Below, piece after piece: positions 1-11,220 of a stretch of 64,000 nucleotides of DNA. The first letter of the stretch is position 1. Every line of letters starts with the position of its first letter. The DNA is from Morinoia aosen (taxonomy: Eukaryota > Arthropoda > Malacostraca > Amphipoda > Talitridae), in the NCBI GenBank assembly GCA_030386875.1, contig CM059574.1, positions 2,425,934-2,489,933 of the forward strand. The letters run 5' to 3'. The position numbers were made by a program, and so were the translations under genes. The notes under the pieces were generated by a model. It had not been told where the DNA came from. It was given only the letters and a program-made list of their open reading frames with translations, and searched no databases.

Positions 1-295
1 TTGGTCTAGACACTGCGACTTACTTCAGGATTAACGTTCGCTCAGTTTACAATGTAAGAGCATAATTTGCTTAGAAAATTGTTCGATAAATGAAAATATA
101 AAAATAAAGTATGAAACAAACTAAAATGAACATTCTTAGTATTTTAAACAAAGGTTAACCAATATTCATTTATGATAGATCCAATTACATTAAGAATGAG
201 ACAAATTTTTAATGTTTGACAAATATTTCATTCATGACAATTCAAATTTTACATCAGAAGACAGTCAAATTTGTTTCTGTCACACTTCATTACTT

Positions 296-537
296 GTGTG
301 ACAAATTAGATATTCTTGGTAACAAATATCATCGCCTTGACGATAAATTAGATGTAATTGATCAAGAATTATGTATCCTTGATGACATGATATTTCACCG
401 GGGACAATTTAAATATCCGTTGCGGTGAATTAGATAGCCTTCGTAATAAATTAGATAACCTTTCTAACAAAATAGAAATCCTGCGTTCCAAATTAGATAT
501 CCTTTGTGAACAATTTGATAACCATCACACATACGTG
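296..537 (+). repeat. Degenerate 21-bp tandem repeat encoding heptads
   Basis: A core resembling AAATTAGATATCCTT recurs about every 21 bp. Read in frame it gives seven-residue units of the form L-D-x-L-x-x-K (for example LDSLRNK, LDNLSNK, IEILRSK, LDILCEQ), the pattern of a coiled coil. The first half is read from an ATG at 216 and stops at 428. The second half is in another frame and stays open to a TGA near 541, so one small frameshift lies near 395-420. I do not recognise a protein family. It could be the remnant of a coiled-coil exon or a minisatellite whose unit length happens to keep frame. Confidence 0.55.
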
Positions 538-540
538 CAC

Positions 541-3236
541 TGAATTGTTACATGGCTTCATGTGAAAGACCACAAAGGGAAAATTCGGGATATAAGTGAT
601 GCCCTTATTTCAAATACTGCATGTTCAACGAACTTTCAGCGGTTAGGGGCAAAAAGTTCCTAAGATTCTCTAAGTTAGCAACATACCCTGTATACGTATT
701 CTTGTACATAATTTATTATTTGCGACTTGTTCAATATTAGCTAGGAAAATACAAACAGATGCTTAACGATCGGTTCGGAGCTGTATTCTGAGGCTAATAT
801 GCATGCTTCAACACTTCTCAAATTTTCCTTTGAATTAATAAGATATAACTAATGCAGTACTCAAATCCCACATTTTAAAAAGAACGGGTAACTTCTACTT
901 TATCGAACATTGTAGAATGCCGTCCTATCTGTGATGTGTCGCGTGCGCTATCAAATATACAAAAACATAAATAAACACATAAGTAAACGCACCAATGCTT
1001 CTATTGTACAGCACAGTTAAGTGTTCATTCACATTGATGAGAACATTTTTGATGAAGACAATATTAAAACATGCAACATTTAGTTTCAAGCAGCGTAATG
1101 CAGTGTACACAACTACGTAAAAACACGTGTTTGGTGGTTTGTGCCACGAAAAGTAATTAGTTTCAATTCATTTCAAATATTTTAACATGGAAAATACCAT
1201 ATTTTAGCAACGCCGCAAACTCTTAAACCTTAATGAAACGAATTTAGTTGATGGGTGCATTTTTAACACTCGTCATTTTCCAGAGCACTTTGAACGAAAA
1301 CTAATGATCAATTAGTAAATATATTCAATTTAAAACTAAGACTTCATCATCAACGAAAAGGATTGAAAATGCTGAGAAGACATATAAAAAACCAATACCT
1401 GGAAAATAAATTCTTAAGAGATGTGGTAAGCGGTTAGGTAAACACGAGATCGATAAATAATAGGACATCGATCATGTCATCGACTCTGAATCGCAAGCAG
1501 ACCAATTGGGGATCAAGCTGAAAATTACCCTAGCCTTGTACGTTTATATTAGAAATAAATAAGAAAGTAAAATGTAATCTCCCTTGCAGCCTAACACACA
1601 CACACCCTCAGGTAAAATATTTCAAAATGTTTCGTTTAGTATTTGGAGTTCTTTTGAAAAATTAGTTCCGAATATTCAAAGCTTACGCTACTAAACAGTT
1701 AAAAGACTACTGCTCATGTAATAATAATGAATAAGATGTAAATATAAATTTCAAAAATTCATTTTATTGATTTTTTTTCGGTGGGTTTCATTATATTGGC
1801 ATAATTATAATTTTTACTAGCTTAAACTTATAAAACGAATTTGTGCTAACCGTTATTGCTTAGATCTGTTTCGTCACTTGGTGAGCTTAAGGTTAGTTCA
1901 ATATTTTTTATTCAGTTATGTGGAGGGCTGCTCTTCGTACAGGTTTTGGAAATAGAACAATCGTATGTATTTCAAAATATACGGTATATATTGGTATATC
2001 ATAGTATTTCTCGATTTCTTTTTTATTCAAGGTGTTATCTGACTTACTTTGGAAAAGTTATCTTCTGGAGGAATGAATCATGAATTTACTGGGACATTTC
2101 CCGGTACCTTTCCATTTTTGATTTCAATAACCTCAGGAAATTAAGTAATTTAAGCTATCGCGCTAATTTCAGTGGCGCAAATCGTTTTGGCTCGGTCAAT
2201 AACTCGCGAAGAAGGAATTTGAAAATCACGTTCCGTTATTTCTCAAAATTTTTATTCCAAAAGTGGAAAAATGTTTGAAACCACAGCCGTTTATTTTACA
2301 AAATGAAAACTTGTGTGGTGTAAAGCTTCAACCTCCATAAAAGAGAGAGTTTTTTAGAAATGTCGTTTCTTTAAACAATTCAAGCTATTTATTTCCACAA
2401 CTAATGTAGTAATATCAAATTCTACGAATAAGTTTTAAATTTAGCAACTCGTGGCTCTGATGCAGTTTCAGAACTTCTAAGGTAATTTTCAGTAGATTGT
2501 ATGAGTCACAAACATCATATTAGCTTGGGCTTAAGATGTGATCCATTGCATGGAATTAGATTTGATATTTTATTTTTGGCATAGATTTGATTAATTGATT
2601 ATTAGATTTCAATTGCATGCAAGAAGAATTTCATTGAACATTTGTTTCAGCAGCCCATTGATAAAAAGTAAGGTTCAAGATAAGTTTCGAAATATTTCAG
2701 GATGTGAGAAGGGGTACAATTTTAAGTTTTGCTTCCAAAATGCAGAAACTGATTGCCATTTCATTTTGTAAGTCAAGAGGTACTTATTTCTGTTTCTCAG
2801 GTTTTATTGGCAGCTTTAAACGACCGTTGAATGTTATCAGATCATTATCGCTTTCATTTGTCTTTGACTATCAGTTTGGCCAAGAAACGTTAGAAAAGTT
2901 TAGATTTGTGAATGGCCAAATATTTTCAGGAGTTCGAATGTATCGGTTCCTCACTGTTCTTTTGGATTCTATTGTACTGAAGAGTTGGTTCGTTTCTAAT
3001 CAGCTCCAGTTTTTGCTTCTTATACGCACCGCAGAAATAAATGTATTGAATTTAGGGACAATATTTTCAAAACATTCTCAAATGAACCATTTGTAGCTCC
3101 ATCGAGAAATGTTACAAATTCAGCTTATTTAGTTCTAATATGAAACATGGACTTTAAAAGATAGCTTATAGTTGGTAATAATACTTCGATACTTTTTTCA
3201 ATTAATCGCTTCCGTCAGGCTGGCGTTCATTGGTCT
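541..3236. other. AT-rich interval, no gene recognised
   Basis: No coding sequence, RNA gene or transposon end that I can support. There is a short (CA)n run near 1590 and scattered T-tracts. The ORFs here (925-1110 minus, 1856-2083, 2704-3096) lack any recognisable motif and have the composition of chance ORFs in AT-rich DNA. Confidence 0.5.
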
Positions 3237-3490
3237 TTATGCAGATATACTTCGCTTATAAAAGAGAATGTATTTTTCGTTACCGTTCAAAATTAATGGA
3301 TATTTATTTGCGTTGAGACGCACACGAATTTTTTCCAGTTCAGTATTTATTCTATTTGTTCGTGAGATGTAGTTTTCATTAGGTAGATTCATAGCAAGTG
3401 TAATATCATCAGTAAAAAGCATGAATTTGAAAAATGGAGTACACTGAACTCCATCACTGATAAAAATCAAAACCTGGAGGAGATCCAAAA
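3237..3490 (-). pseudogene. LINE reverse transcriptase fragment (Jockey/CR1-like)
   Basis: About 83 codons on the minus strand match the palm region of non-LTR retrotransposon reverse transcriptases: FFKFMLFTDDITLAMNLP, then a stretch ending in the LNANK motif and KYILFYKRS. The usual F-A-D-D catalytic box reads F-T-D-D, so the alanine is altered while both aspartates remain. The fragment resembles, but is not identical to, the matching part of the LINE at 57.4 kb (FFKFMLFADDSTL), so the two come from related families. There is no 5' endonuclease or 3' tail around it. It is a dead, truncated copy with no sign of host use. Confidence 0.8.
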
Positions 3491-3830
3491 CTTTTCTTTG
3501 AAAAACTACATGGTTAAAAGTAGTTCTAATAGAGCTTTACCAGTTAAAACACATGGTTTCGATTCGTCATGTCATGTATAAGTTAAATCAGTTTTGAATA
3601 ATCCCTCTAATGCCCTAGCATTGCAACTTCGAGAGTAGTAGGTTTGTTTCCGAAAATGGAGAAACGGAAAGAAACTATATGGAAACAATATGAATATAAA
3701 TTATCGATGATGATTTAGAATGGCCTGCGTTGTCGTATTTTAAAGATCTGAAATCAAATGACTTGTCATAAAGAAATTATTTTTAGGCTAGGGTTTGAGA
3801 AGATAGGAGATATAGAATAAATATTTGACA

Positions 3831-3906
3831 AGTTCACTGACTTCAAGTTCACTGAGTTCAAGGTCACTGAGTTCAAGTTCACTGAGTTCATGTTCACTGT
3901 TTTCAA
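3831..3906. repeat. 15-bp tandem repeat
   Basis: About five copies of a unit close to GTTCACTGAGTTCAA in direct order, with one or two substitutions per copy. It is a simple minisatellite with no coding potential. Confidence 0.9.
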
Positions 3907-5499
3907 TCTTTTTATTCATTTTTGGGTTGTTAATACACTCGTTACATCGGAGCTCAGAGTTGCGTTAAAAAAAACAGAATTAGTTTCATGAAATCGATTC
4001 TAGTAATTCTAGTGGAGAGCTGAGTCAGTAATGATTTAGATTAGTAGCGTTTTCACTATGCTAATAATGAATTTGGTTGAATGATTTAGAATTTTTGTTT
4101 CTTAATGAATTGTTACATTTTCTTTAAGGATGGATACGATTTTCCTGTTCTAGTTATTTGTGGTTTATAAACAGAATTGAACGGGCACAAATAGTGTTCA
4201 ATATCGTTTTTGAATGAGTCAAATGTGAAAATGAAATTATTTTTCTTGAAATTATTTTACGTTATTTCTTACATAGATTCTAAACCTTGCATACACTGAT
4301 TGGGATGATTTCCCATCATGAGTCAATGCAAAGTATGGTAGGTGCTGTCTTACTTTCATATCCTGAGTAATCCGAAACGTTTTTTTTTTTTGGGCATACT
4401 TTCCGCTTGATTATCAAACAACAATAGGTAGAATTTACTGTAAAATAATGTAAATGTTTATTGATTGACCTAAGTATGATAACATTACACTCAATATTGA
4501 CCGTAATATTAGCATTATGAATAAATAGCAAACCGTGTGAACTATCATCGAGGCAGCAGAGAAGCGTAGGAATCTTAAATTGGCCTCTGTAATAACTCGT
4601 AACTTACTGACGAGGGAAGCTTAAAATCACGAGGTGAATTATCAGGGGATCCCTACCTTGAAAACAAAAGAATACCTCGGCAGTGTCTGCTCTGCCTCCA
4701 ATGATACTACAACAACAAGAGCAGCAGCAGCATCAAGTTTGGACGATGCCTTAATTAAACGGGTCCGAGCTGAGAACGGTGTTTCGCGAAGAGCAAAGCA
4801 ACGACACAGATGAAAGCTGTTATTCAGAAAGCTCTGAAGGTAAGTTGCATCACAACCACTGTGCTCTTATTTGATTTCTAATATGTGGCCTTATAATCGA
4901 TGTAAATTGTTTTCATTCGCATAAGCGATTGTCAAAGGAATGTAAATAAGCTCGAAATCATACAATCAAGAGCACCTGACTCCTGAATGGCATCATGTGG
5001 TCAGACAGATACCAAATTTTGTAGAGTACGGTAGAGTACGTTGCGCTGCAAGTGTAAATGATGATAGTAGTCATTTGGAGCGATACTAGGTGTAGCCTGT
5101 TATTAAATGGGGAATGACGGGAGTGCCAGATACGGGTGTTGTCTCAACTTACCATCATTCACCATGCTCATCGCGCACGTAGCACTGAAATTAGATTTTT
5201 TATGTGCTTATAACGACAAATTGATAGTATAATAGAGATGTGTTTTAATTATTCTAACACAATTTATTTTCCAACTTTTCAACCTGGCGAAATAGTTTCA
5301 GTTCTTCACGTGTTAGAATACAAAGATTTTCACAAATTATTTTACTGAAATTAACACTCAATTTCTCAAAAATTCTATAAATATCAGTCTATTAGTGGCA
5401 TCGTTTCGATGTTACTAACACCATCCTCGGGATGCCGAAGACAAAACAAACAATTACGTTGGTAAAACTATGTCAATCCAAAATCAAGCTACATCAGAC
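3907..5499. other. Gene-poor interval with one weak exon candidate
   Basis: Mostly unassignable. A frame from about 4757 to 4849 is open, acidic and serine-rich (it contains EEQSNDTDES and ends YSESSE) and runs straight into GTAAGT, a consensus 5' splice site. A stop lies just upstream near 4753 and no matching acceptor is obvious, so this stays a weak exon candidate. A (CAA/CAG)-rich patch lies at 4710-4735 and a repeated GTAGAGTACG at about 5021-5040. Confidence 0.3.
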
Positions 5500-5700
5500 T
5501 GAATATAAATATTAGTAATCCCATTGCGACATGACCAGGTAGGACTTATTTTGTGCAAGATTAAAATTACAGATGCCTAGTTATTAATCACCAGATATTC
5601 ATAAGGTAATGGCACCAGAGATGGAGGCAAATTAGATGATCTACTAGAGGTTCCAAACGTCAAAGCCACAGTCCTACAGAAAAATTTTAGGCCAAAAGAT
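5500..5700 (+). repeat. Left inverted flank of old Penelope-like element
   Basis: This segment matches the reverse complement of about 11600-11780. Shared landmarks include CACCAGATATTC, GGCACCAGAGAT and CTAGTTATTAA in the same order. The two copies lie either side of the split PLE coding remnant. Inverted terminal repeats are a known arrangement in Penelope-like elements, so this is probably the flanking pseudo-LTR. Divergence is considerable, which fits an old insertion. Confidence 0.6.
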
Positions 5701-5739
5701 AATATGTATTTTCGTTAAGGGTAGGTTCAAGTTTATAAA

Positions 5740-6350
5740 TGTGCAGTGCTTTTATAACTTGAACTCTATACCGGTGAAGCCGATTTTATACGGAAGGTAC
5801 GTGGAAGGTATTATCGTTGAAATTGAGATGGTAGAGCAGTTGGAGATTTTGAGGAATTTGATGACTGATAATCCTGTGTTACGTTAACGTATGAGCTGGG
5901 TGTAAATGGGAAGCTGCCATTTCTTGACGTTTCAGTTGAAGCTTCTCACGGTGCTTTTCGCATAACCGTGTATCTAAAGCCCTAGCATGCTGGTGGAACC
6001 AGAAACTGTGATTGTGATGCAGCGCATGTGTATTAAGAAGGCGTTATCCATACCTTGTTAAAGAGCACTCATGAAGTGTGCAGCAGCTGGGCTAGTTTTC
6101 ATTCAAAAATGCTACGATGTTAGCGGTTGCTAGGTAATAACAATTTATCCAATACGCTTATTGGTGGAATTTGTAACTTTGTAAATCGAATTTTGAATGA
6201 GGACCATAATCCAAGATATTATGCGAAAGATAAATATATTTAATGAAAATCAAAAGCATTGCAATTACAAAATTATTGAACGTGTCTTCAAAAATGTTGA
6301 AACTTTCGTGAAACCAATAGATCCAGATATGTCAATAAAACTTCGCGTCG
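5740..6350 (+). pseudogene. Penelope-like element ORF, 5' portion of remnant
   Basis: Fragments of a Penelope-type reverse transcriptase are readable: a degenerate relative of the K-R-Y-V-D-D box (GRYVEGIIVE), then YELGVNGKLPFLDVSVE, which matches the conserved L-P-F-L-D-V stretch, and TVYLKP, the usual TVYRKPT motif with changes. EGVIHTLLKS follows, as in the family. In-frame stops replace ordinary residues (for example TAG where Thr is usual and TAA where Lys is usual), and there are frame changes, so this is normal decay. The frame is cut at 6350 by the hAT-like element and resumes at 11221. Confidence 0.75.
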
Positions 6351-6354
6351 TAGT

Positions 6355-6480
6355 GATGTACCGATATCAATTTTCTAGCCGATACCGGTTCCCATTTTTT
6401 GGCTGATACCGATACCGATACTCCGATACTTGGAAATGCCGATACTTAGACCGATACTACTACCGATACCGATACTTTTA
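6355..6480 (+). repeat. CCGATA subterminal repeats, left end
   Basis: About ten degenerate copies of CCGATA(C/T) are packed into 120 bp, with a matching cluster in reverse orientation at 11130-11212. In hAT elements such clusters bind the transposase; that role is inferred here from position. Confidence 0.75.
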
Positions 6481-6924
6481 CTATTATATTAAAATAAAAT
6501 CATTATAAGCCCTACGTTGGTCTTTAAATAAAATTATTCACTAATATATCTAATAATATAACAATATTGACAATGAAGTTTTCGATTAGGAATGATAAAA
6601 GTGCTCTTGCAATGTTAACTATATCGTTTGATTTGTTTCCCGCACCAAGTTTTTCGATTGCGTCATCTTTCCGCTTCATTTCGTATGATACCGTTATCAG
6701 CATGTATGAGCAAATAGATATTCACTGTTTAGCTTTCTTTATTTGCCAATTGAGGTTATTATCATACTAAATTACATAAAAATGATATTTTTCTCCATTT
6801 ACACCCAATTGAAAATCAAGGACGTTTTGCCGGTATGTACTCGTCGGTTCCTAAGCGTATTTTAGTGGTATTACGCACGGTTTAAGAGTCAAATGTCCAA
6901 TTTTTTGGACACAATACTGCACGC

Positions 6925-7045
6925 GAATCGCCGTTGTTCCGCCTTACCTAACGGTCGTTTACCGCCTCAGATCCAGATTCGAATCGCGGCTGGCCGTCCA
7001 TGGATTATAGGTTAAAAAATCTCTCCCGGTTGCACGTGCCCCGCC
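6925..7045 (+). repeat. Possible tRNA-derived SINE head
   Basis: GATTCGAATCG at about 6982 fits a polymerase III B box, and TTACCTAACGG about 38 bp upstream is a weak A box (two mismatches to consensus), the right spacing for a tRNA-like promoter. No other copy is visible in the window and no tail or target duplication was found. Confidence 0.3.
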
Positions 7046-7446
7046 TCATGGGGTGTACAATATTGCACTGGAAGCTTTGGATCTTACAATACATTCACAC
7101 TCAATGCCTTGTGGATGTATTGACCCATTAAGCTCAGTACAATATTGTACATCCAATGAGATCGATGCACGTGCAACTGGGAGCTCAGGTACATAAGACA
7201 ATACATTAGAAAGGCGCTCTTTCTTCAACTTTTATCACAAAAATTAAACCATCTCTTAGCAAAAATTTACATGAATATCTTACTTCCATTAAATCACAGC
7301 CTTCCCACAAATGGCACACCAAAATAATATAGGCATTAAACATAAAATCCCAATACGTTCCAAATGCTGCATATGACAAACAAATATCAACTACATAAAC
7401 ATAAGGATGGGAATGAAACTTCCATATCACAAAGTTCCCTTTCAAC

Positions 7447-8098
7447 GCTCGTTTACATTATAGATTAGATTATTGGTTCGTTTAAGCCTCCCTATCCGCA
7501 ACAAATGCGATCCAAAGAGAGGAAAAGGGAGGCACCATTTAGTGTGGAGGCAACACGTGGACTAACTACGCTTTGGGACATAGTGCACCACTAAGTGAAT
7601 TGCTCTCTTGCACACCGGCATAAATGAATAGCATTTCCATAATTTCACTTCCTTTTTATGAATTGATTTCAGCATACCAGTTAAAATGATCGTACACTTA
7701 AATTTTTTACACTCTCTATAAAGGACAAGAGTGCTTTTGAGTAGTACAGTCGGTTTCTAAATTCTGCTTCTCACAAGTTAACCGAACCAACCGTAGCAAT
7801 CGCACAAACGTAGTCAACGTTTTGAAGGAAACGCGGAATCTGTGCGGAAAGGGTTTAGAAACAGTTAGTTGAGAAAAAAGTTCATGAAACAAGATCAAAG
7901 TTGAAGAAGAAAGTAGTAGGTGCTAAAAAACAGGACATCAGTGAACCGAAAATAGGTGATCCTCAACATAACAAATACATTTTATTTCAACAAAAAGAAG
8001 GCCTACCTAACTCTTAGCTCAAGTCCTCACATTTTCCTCCCTGGAAGCGCTAGTTCCCAAAGATACAATAGTTGTATCCTTCTGCTGAGCGTCTACAT
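7447..8098 (-). mobile_element. SINE-like retroposon, copy 1 (interrupted)
   Basis: Minus-strand copy of the window's most abundant dispersed family. The 5' end (near 8086) has the palindrome GATACAACTATTGTATC, and the 3' end (near 7459) has a tail of AATCTAATC type. Flanks CGTTTACATTA and CGTCTACATTA look like a diverged target duplication. The body is about 360 bp in other copies; here roughly 270 bp of foreign DNA sits at about 7553-7823. No protein is encoded. The family looks like a SINE or other short non-autonomous retroposon, because copies share both ends and have 11-14 bp target duplications, but I see no clear Pol III boxes. Confidence 0.75.
7553..7823. other. Insertion inside SINE copy 1
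   Basis: This stretch is missing from the other SINE copies. Its ends carry a short imperfect inverted match (ACGTGGACTAACTACG against the complement of CGTAGTCAACGTT). It is probably a small MITE; its family is unknown. Confidence 0.45.
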
Positions 8099-8102
8099 TA
8101 CA

Positions 8103-8915
8103 TCGCGTGTCCCACAAAAATGTCCGCGAGTTTTTAATTGATTATATCTCCGCTTTAACTTAACATATTTGAAATGTCTTTTTTTCACTGTGTAGTAAAT
8201 TTTGTTTCCGTTTCGAATAGTCTAATTTCTTAAAAATCGTTTAATAACCACTGTACAGTGATGAATTTACTAAAAGAGGTAGAAAAACTAATTGTTCAAA
8301 CGAAAGATTTTAAAAACAACACTGGTGTTTATCATTTCTAAATAACTACCGTTGGAAATAATTTCACAATGACATATCCTACATAACACCAAATATTTAA
8401 ACCCTCTGAGAGGTTGTTTACTCCCTTGTTTCATTATTTGAAGTCAACTAAAATGCAGTTCACTAACGATCAAAGAATTTTTATAGTATTGGAATATGAA
8501 GCAACGAAAAAGTGTGAAAAAGTTCGAAGAGCAATTATTGAAAAGTTCTTCAAAAAGGCACTCGTCCGTTAAAAAAACTGTGTATCGCACAGTTAGAAAA
8601 TTAGAATGAAAATTATACGCTCTTCTAACTTTTCACCGTTTGCCGTTGCTTCATATTCTATTACGATGAAAATTCTTTGATCGTTAGTGAGCTACATTTT
8701 AGGTGCCTTCAAATGATGAAATAAGGAACTGAGTAATGTATTGAGAAATGAAGAACACCAGCGTTGTCTTGAAAACTTTTCCATTCAACGATTAGTTTTC
8801 CACCTGTTTGAGTAAATCGATGACTGTAAAGGGGTTGCTAAATGATTTTCAAAAACTTAAATTATCCGAAATGGGAACAAAATTCATTGCATTGGAAAAA
8901 ATACAAGAAAATACG
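8103..8915. mobile_element. Foldback element, copy 1, with mirrored transposase start
   Basis: The element begins TCGCGTGTCCCACAAAAATG and is a long imperfect palindrome: 8103-8620 runs outward-in and 8640-8915 is its reverse complement. Landmarks such as AAATGCAG(T/C)TCACTAACGA appear once on each strand (about 8451 and 8695). Each arm carries the start of a short helix-turn-helix transposase gene, so two truncated gene starts point at each other. The right arm is cut short at 8915, where family X sequence takes over. A complete relative lies at 62962-63839. Confidence 0.75.
8453..8572 (+). pseudogene. Truncated DUF4817-like helix-turn-helix (transposase N-terminus)
   Basis: Thirty-nine codons begin MQFTNDQRIFIVLEYEATKK, matching the start of the DUF4817/helix-turn-helix region found in many insect mariner-type transposases (M-x-x-T-x-(E/D)-(E/Q)-R-x-F-I-V-L-E-Y). 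A stop at 8570 is followed by KKTVYRTVRKLE in a nearby frame, the end of the DNA-binding region, so a small indel broke it. No catalytic DDE/D domain follows because the palindrome turns back. A mirror copy is on the minus strand at about 8640-8700. It could still bind element ends in principle; nothing shows that it is expressed. Confidence 0.65.
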
Positions 8916-9459
8916 TGTTTAAAAATTTTAACTCAGCTTGAGCTCGTCGACCAACGCAAAAATCTAAAGATGAGCGTAACTGTCGATGGCCTCAACATCC
9001 CGATAAACAATCAAAAAACATGTTTTTAGCATGATGATGCAATACTAAATCACCGTTTATCTAATGCAATAATTGCAAAGAACACATTCACAAGGAAAAC
9101 TCACACCAGCAATCGCGATTACAAAAACGTTAACTTCCAGTACACCACTCGATGACTTACAGTCGTGAACTAAGTCGAACAGATCGCGACACCTGCAGCA
9201 CACTACCGGCAGCATACGTTTGTAAGGCTGTAAACCACTGATGGCCGCTCTCAAATGTTACGGCCATCCCCCAAATGAAAATTTTGCGCCTTCAAACCGT
9301 CCATGGTCACGTCCGAACTCGACCCGTACTCGACCGCGGGTAGTAAAGAGCGCATTGAAGGAGTGTTAATGCAGAGTAGGCCGACCAGCTTATATATCGC
9401 ACATAATCGACCGTCACGTCCTTAACCCACCGGTGATCCGTCAATGATTTTCAATTGGG
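8916..9459 (-). repeat. Family X terminal region, copy 1
   Basis: Read on the minus strand from 9459 this matches 59911-60420 on the plus strand almost throughout: TIR, GGACGTGA-GGTCGATTATG, TCGGCCT, GGCGCAAAATTTTCA, GGCCGTAACATTTGA, AACATGTTT and GAGCTCAAGCTGAGTT occur in the same order. No open frame is conserved between the copies, which argues for non-coding transposon DNA. Confidence 0.75.
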
Positions 9460-10369
9460 CAGGCGTAAACTAGTTGAATAATGTAGCATTTAGTCTCAGA
9501 AATAGCAGCGTGAACGCGAGTAGTATACGTATGTACTAACACATACAGTGTGCAGAAGCAAACACGGCTCTTTTCGGTTTGGAGCCTATCGACTTTTAAT
9601 ATTTTCTTTTTGCCAAAGTATGTGTTTTGGTATGAACAACACGAAAATGATAATCATTTTGTGGAGAAATTATTTATTAAGCCTGAAATTTGTTGATATC
9701 CATTAATATTTTATGAAAATACTGCGGTTTCACGGAACGTTTTCGCCCCGCAAATTCACACAGAAACGAGTCCATTACTGGTCGGTGAGGGTCTCCCTGA
9801 AGTTTTTTTCACGTTTTAGGCTATACTATACACTCTCAATCATTCTAGTGTGTGCACCTGTTGCAGGGTCCACGAATTTCAATAAGTTTTAACTATGATT
9901 AACAATGAGGTGTTTGAGATTATACCCTTGGTTAGGTTAGGCCAGCGACACTTAATGACTTAATGAATTATTTCTTTACAAAAATGGTTATCATTTGTGT
10001 GTTTTTCACACCAAAATACATAATTTAGCGAAAAGAAAACATTAAAATACGATAGGCCCCAAAACCAAATAGATCCGCAATTACGCAACCAAATATAAGA
10101 TTGTTCGTGAATTTTTCCAACATCTTAAAATTGAAGAAAAATGCAAGATACGTAGTGTACGGCGATTTACATGCTTAATTAAAATCGAATTTTCAGCTAC
10201 TTCTGCATTACATTTACAAAACTTTAAAATGCGCCTTCAAATTTTTTTATTTGGTTTGATTTTTGTTAGCGTGTCACATACGTTAAGAAATGAAAAATGG
10301 GGGAAACTACATAGGTTCTAGTTATAAATAGAAAAAAAATTTATGTCGCTATACTTTGTTTTTACTGTG
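9460..10369. other. Interior of hAT-like element, nothing recognised
   Basis: AT-rich DNA without long frames. A GGTTAGGTTAGG stretch near 9930 resembles the insect telomere unit but is only two units long. Confidence 0.4.
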
Positions 10370-10530
10370 TTTAACTATTCATGCTACATAGCTTTCACTC
10401 ACTGACAGTACGTGATTCATCAGGAATTAAAAGTAGTAAATACAGTTAGCGGGCCTGATTAAACGCTGTAATTCAACAGTTAGCTAACTAATTTACTAGG
10501 TATGAATAGGCTCTTTATTTGATTACTAGT
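10370..10530 (+). repeat. Dispersed repeat shared with 35960-36115
   Basis: The sequence from TGCTACATAGCTTTCACT through GCCTGATTAAACGCTGTAAT to AGGCTCTTTATTTGATTA is present in reverse complement at 35960-36115. Similarity is roughly 85 percent by eye. It is a dispersed element or the end of a larger one; the family is unknown. Confidence 0.75.
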
Positions 10531-11220
10531 GTGCACAGCCCGCCAAAAATGACGGGATTCAATACCTTTCTTGAACAAATTTTCCAGACGTGGATGACTA
10601 ACAAACATATTTATTGGAACAGTACCCATGATAAAAAAATATATAATTGTACCTGCGCACTGGTGAAACTCGTATCACAGAGACGGTCCTAATGGCTACA
10701 TTTATGAGCGTGACCGAGAAATGGAAGAAGCGGACTCGAAACAAATAAACCAAGGGTATTTTTAGGGAGTAGCATGACCCGTGAAAATTCTCTGGACAAT
10801 GTCATCGTTTAAGCTAAGTTGAGCCGTGAAAAAATTCTGTCAACATTAATTTCCCTTTTCTGTCCAATATATAACCTATCCTAACCAAAGCTATCCTGAT
10901 GAAATATCAAACATATCAATGCATGTTAGGGCCACCTTTCAATGTTACACTGAGGTGTTCGGTATCCATGATACTTCACACCCAAACATCCTATTTTTCT
11001 TCAGAAGCGGACACCAAACAAATATGTAAACACACAACGGGTATTATTAGGTTAAATACTTTTACGTTCACGGTATATGACCTTCATTTTCATGATAAAA
11101 TACGTATTATTGGAAAGTGTCGGTAATGTATCAGCCGAATTTTGCCGATTCCGATTTTGTCGATAAAATGACCGATACTGCCGATACCCATATCGATGCC
11201 GATGCATCGGTACATCACTA

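Larger units (their letters stand above)
6804..9459. mobile_element. Element with CCCAATTGAAAATC inverted ends (family X)
   Basis: The left end begins CCCAATTGAAAATCAAGGAC and the right end is the complement of CCCAATTGAAAATCATTGAC. The inner part of the right end (8916-9459, minus) matches 59911-60420 (plus) over about 500 bp, so it is a dispersed family. The left end resembles the right only over about 45 bp. The pairing of these two ends into one element is inferred; no clean target duplication is visible. It holds a SINE, an insertion within the SINE and a foldback element. No transposase is recognisable. Confidence 0.5.
6351..11220. mobile_element. hAT-like DNA transposon with nested insertions
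   Basis: The ends carry the inverted repeat TAGTGATGTACCGAT (6351-6365; its complement ends at 11220). Just inside both ends are clusters of the subterminal motif CCGATA (6360-6475 and about 11130-11212), as in hAT elements. The flanks are similar 8-mers, TTCGCGTC and TTCGTGTG, a diverged 8-bp target duplication. Removing the element reconnects a Penelope reading frame. I see no transposase inside, so it is non-autonomous or gutted. It contains the CCCAATTGAAA element at 6804-9459, a SINE and a foldback element, all apparently younger. Superfamily assignment rests on the ends, not on a protein. Confidence 0.65.

Noticed and set aside
2704..3096. 130-codon ORF as a gene
   Set aside because: Phe/Leu-rich composition expected from AT-rich DNA; no motif and no repeat of it elsewhere.
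9920..9945. Telomeric (TTAGG)n sequence
   Set aside because: Only about two units, within ordinary interspersed DNA.
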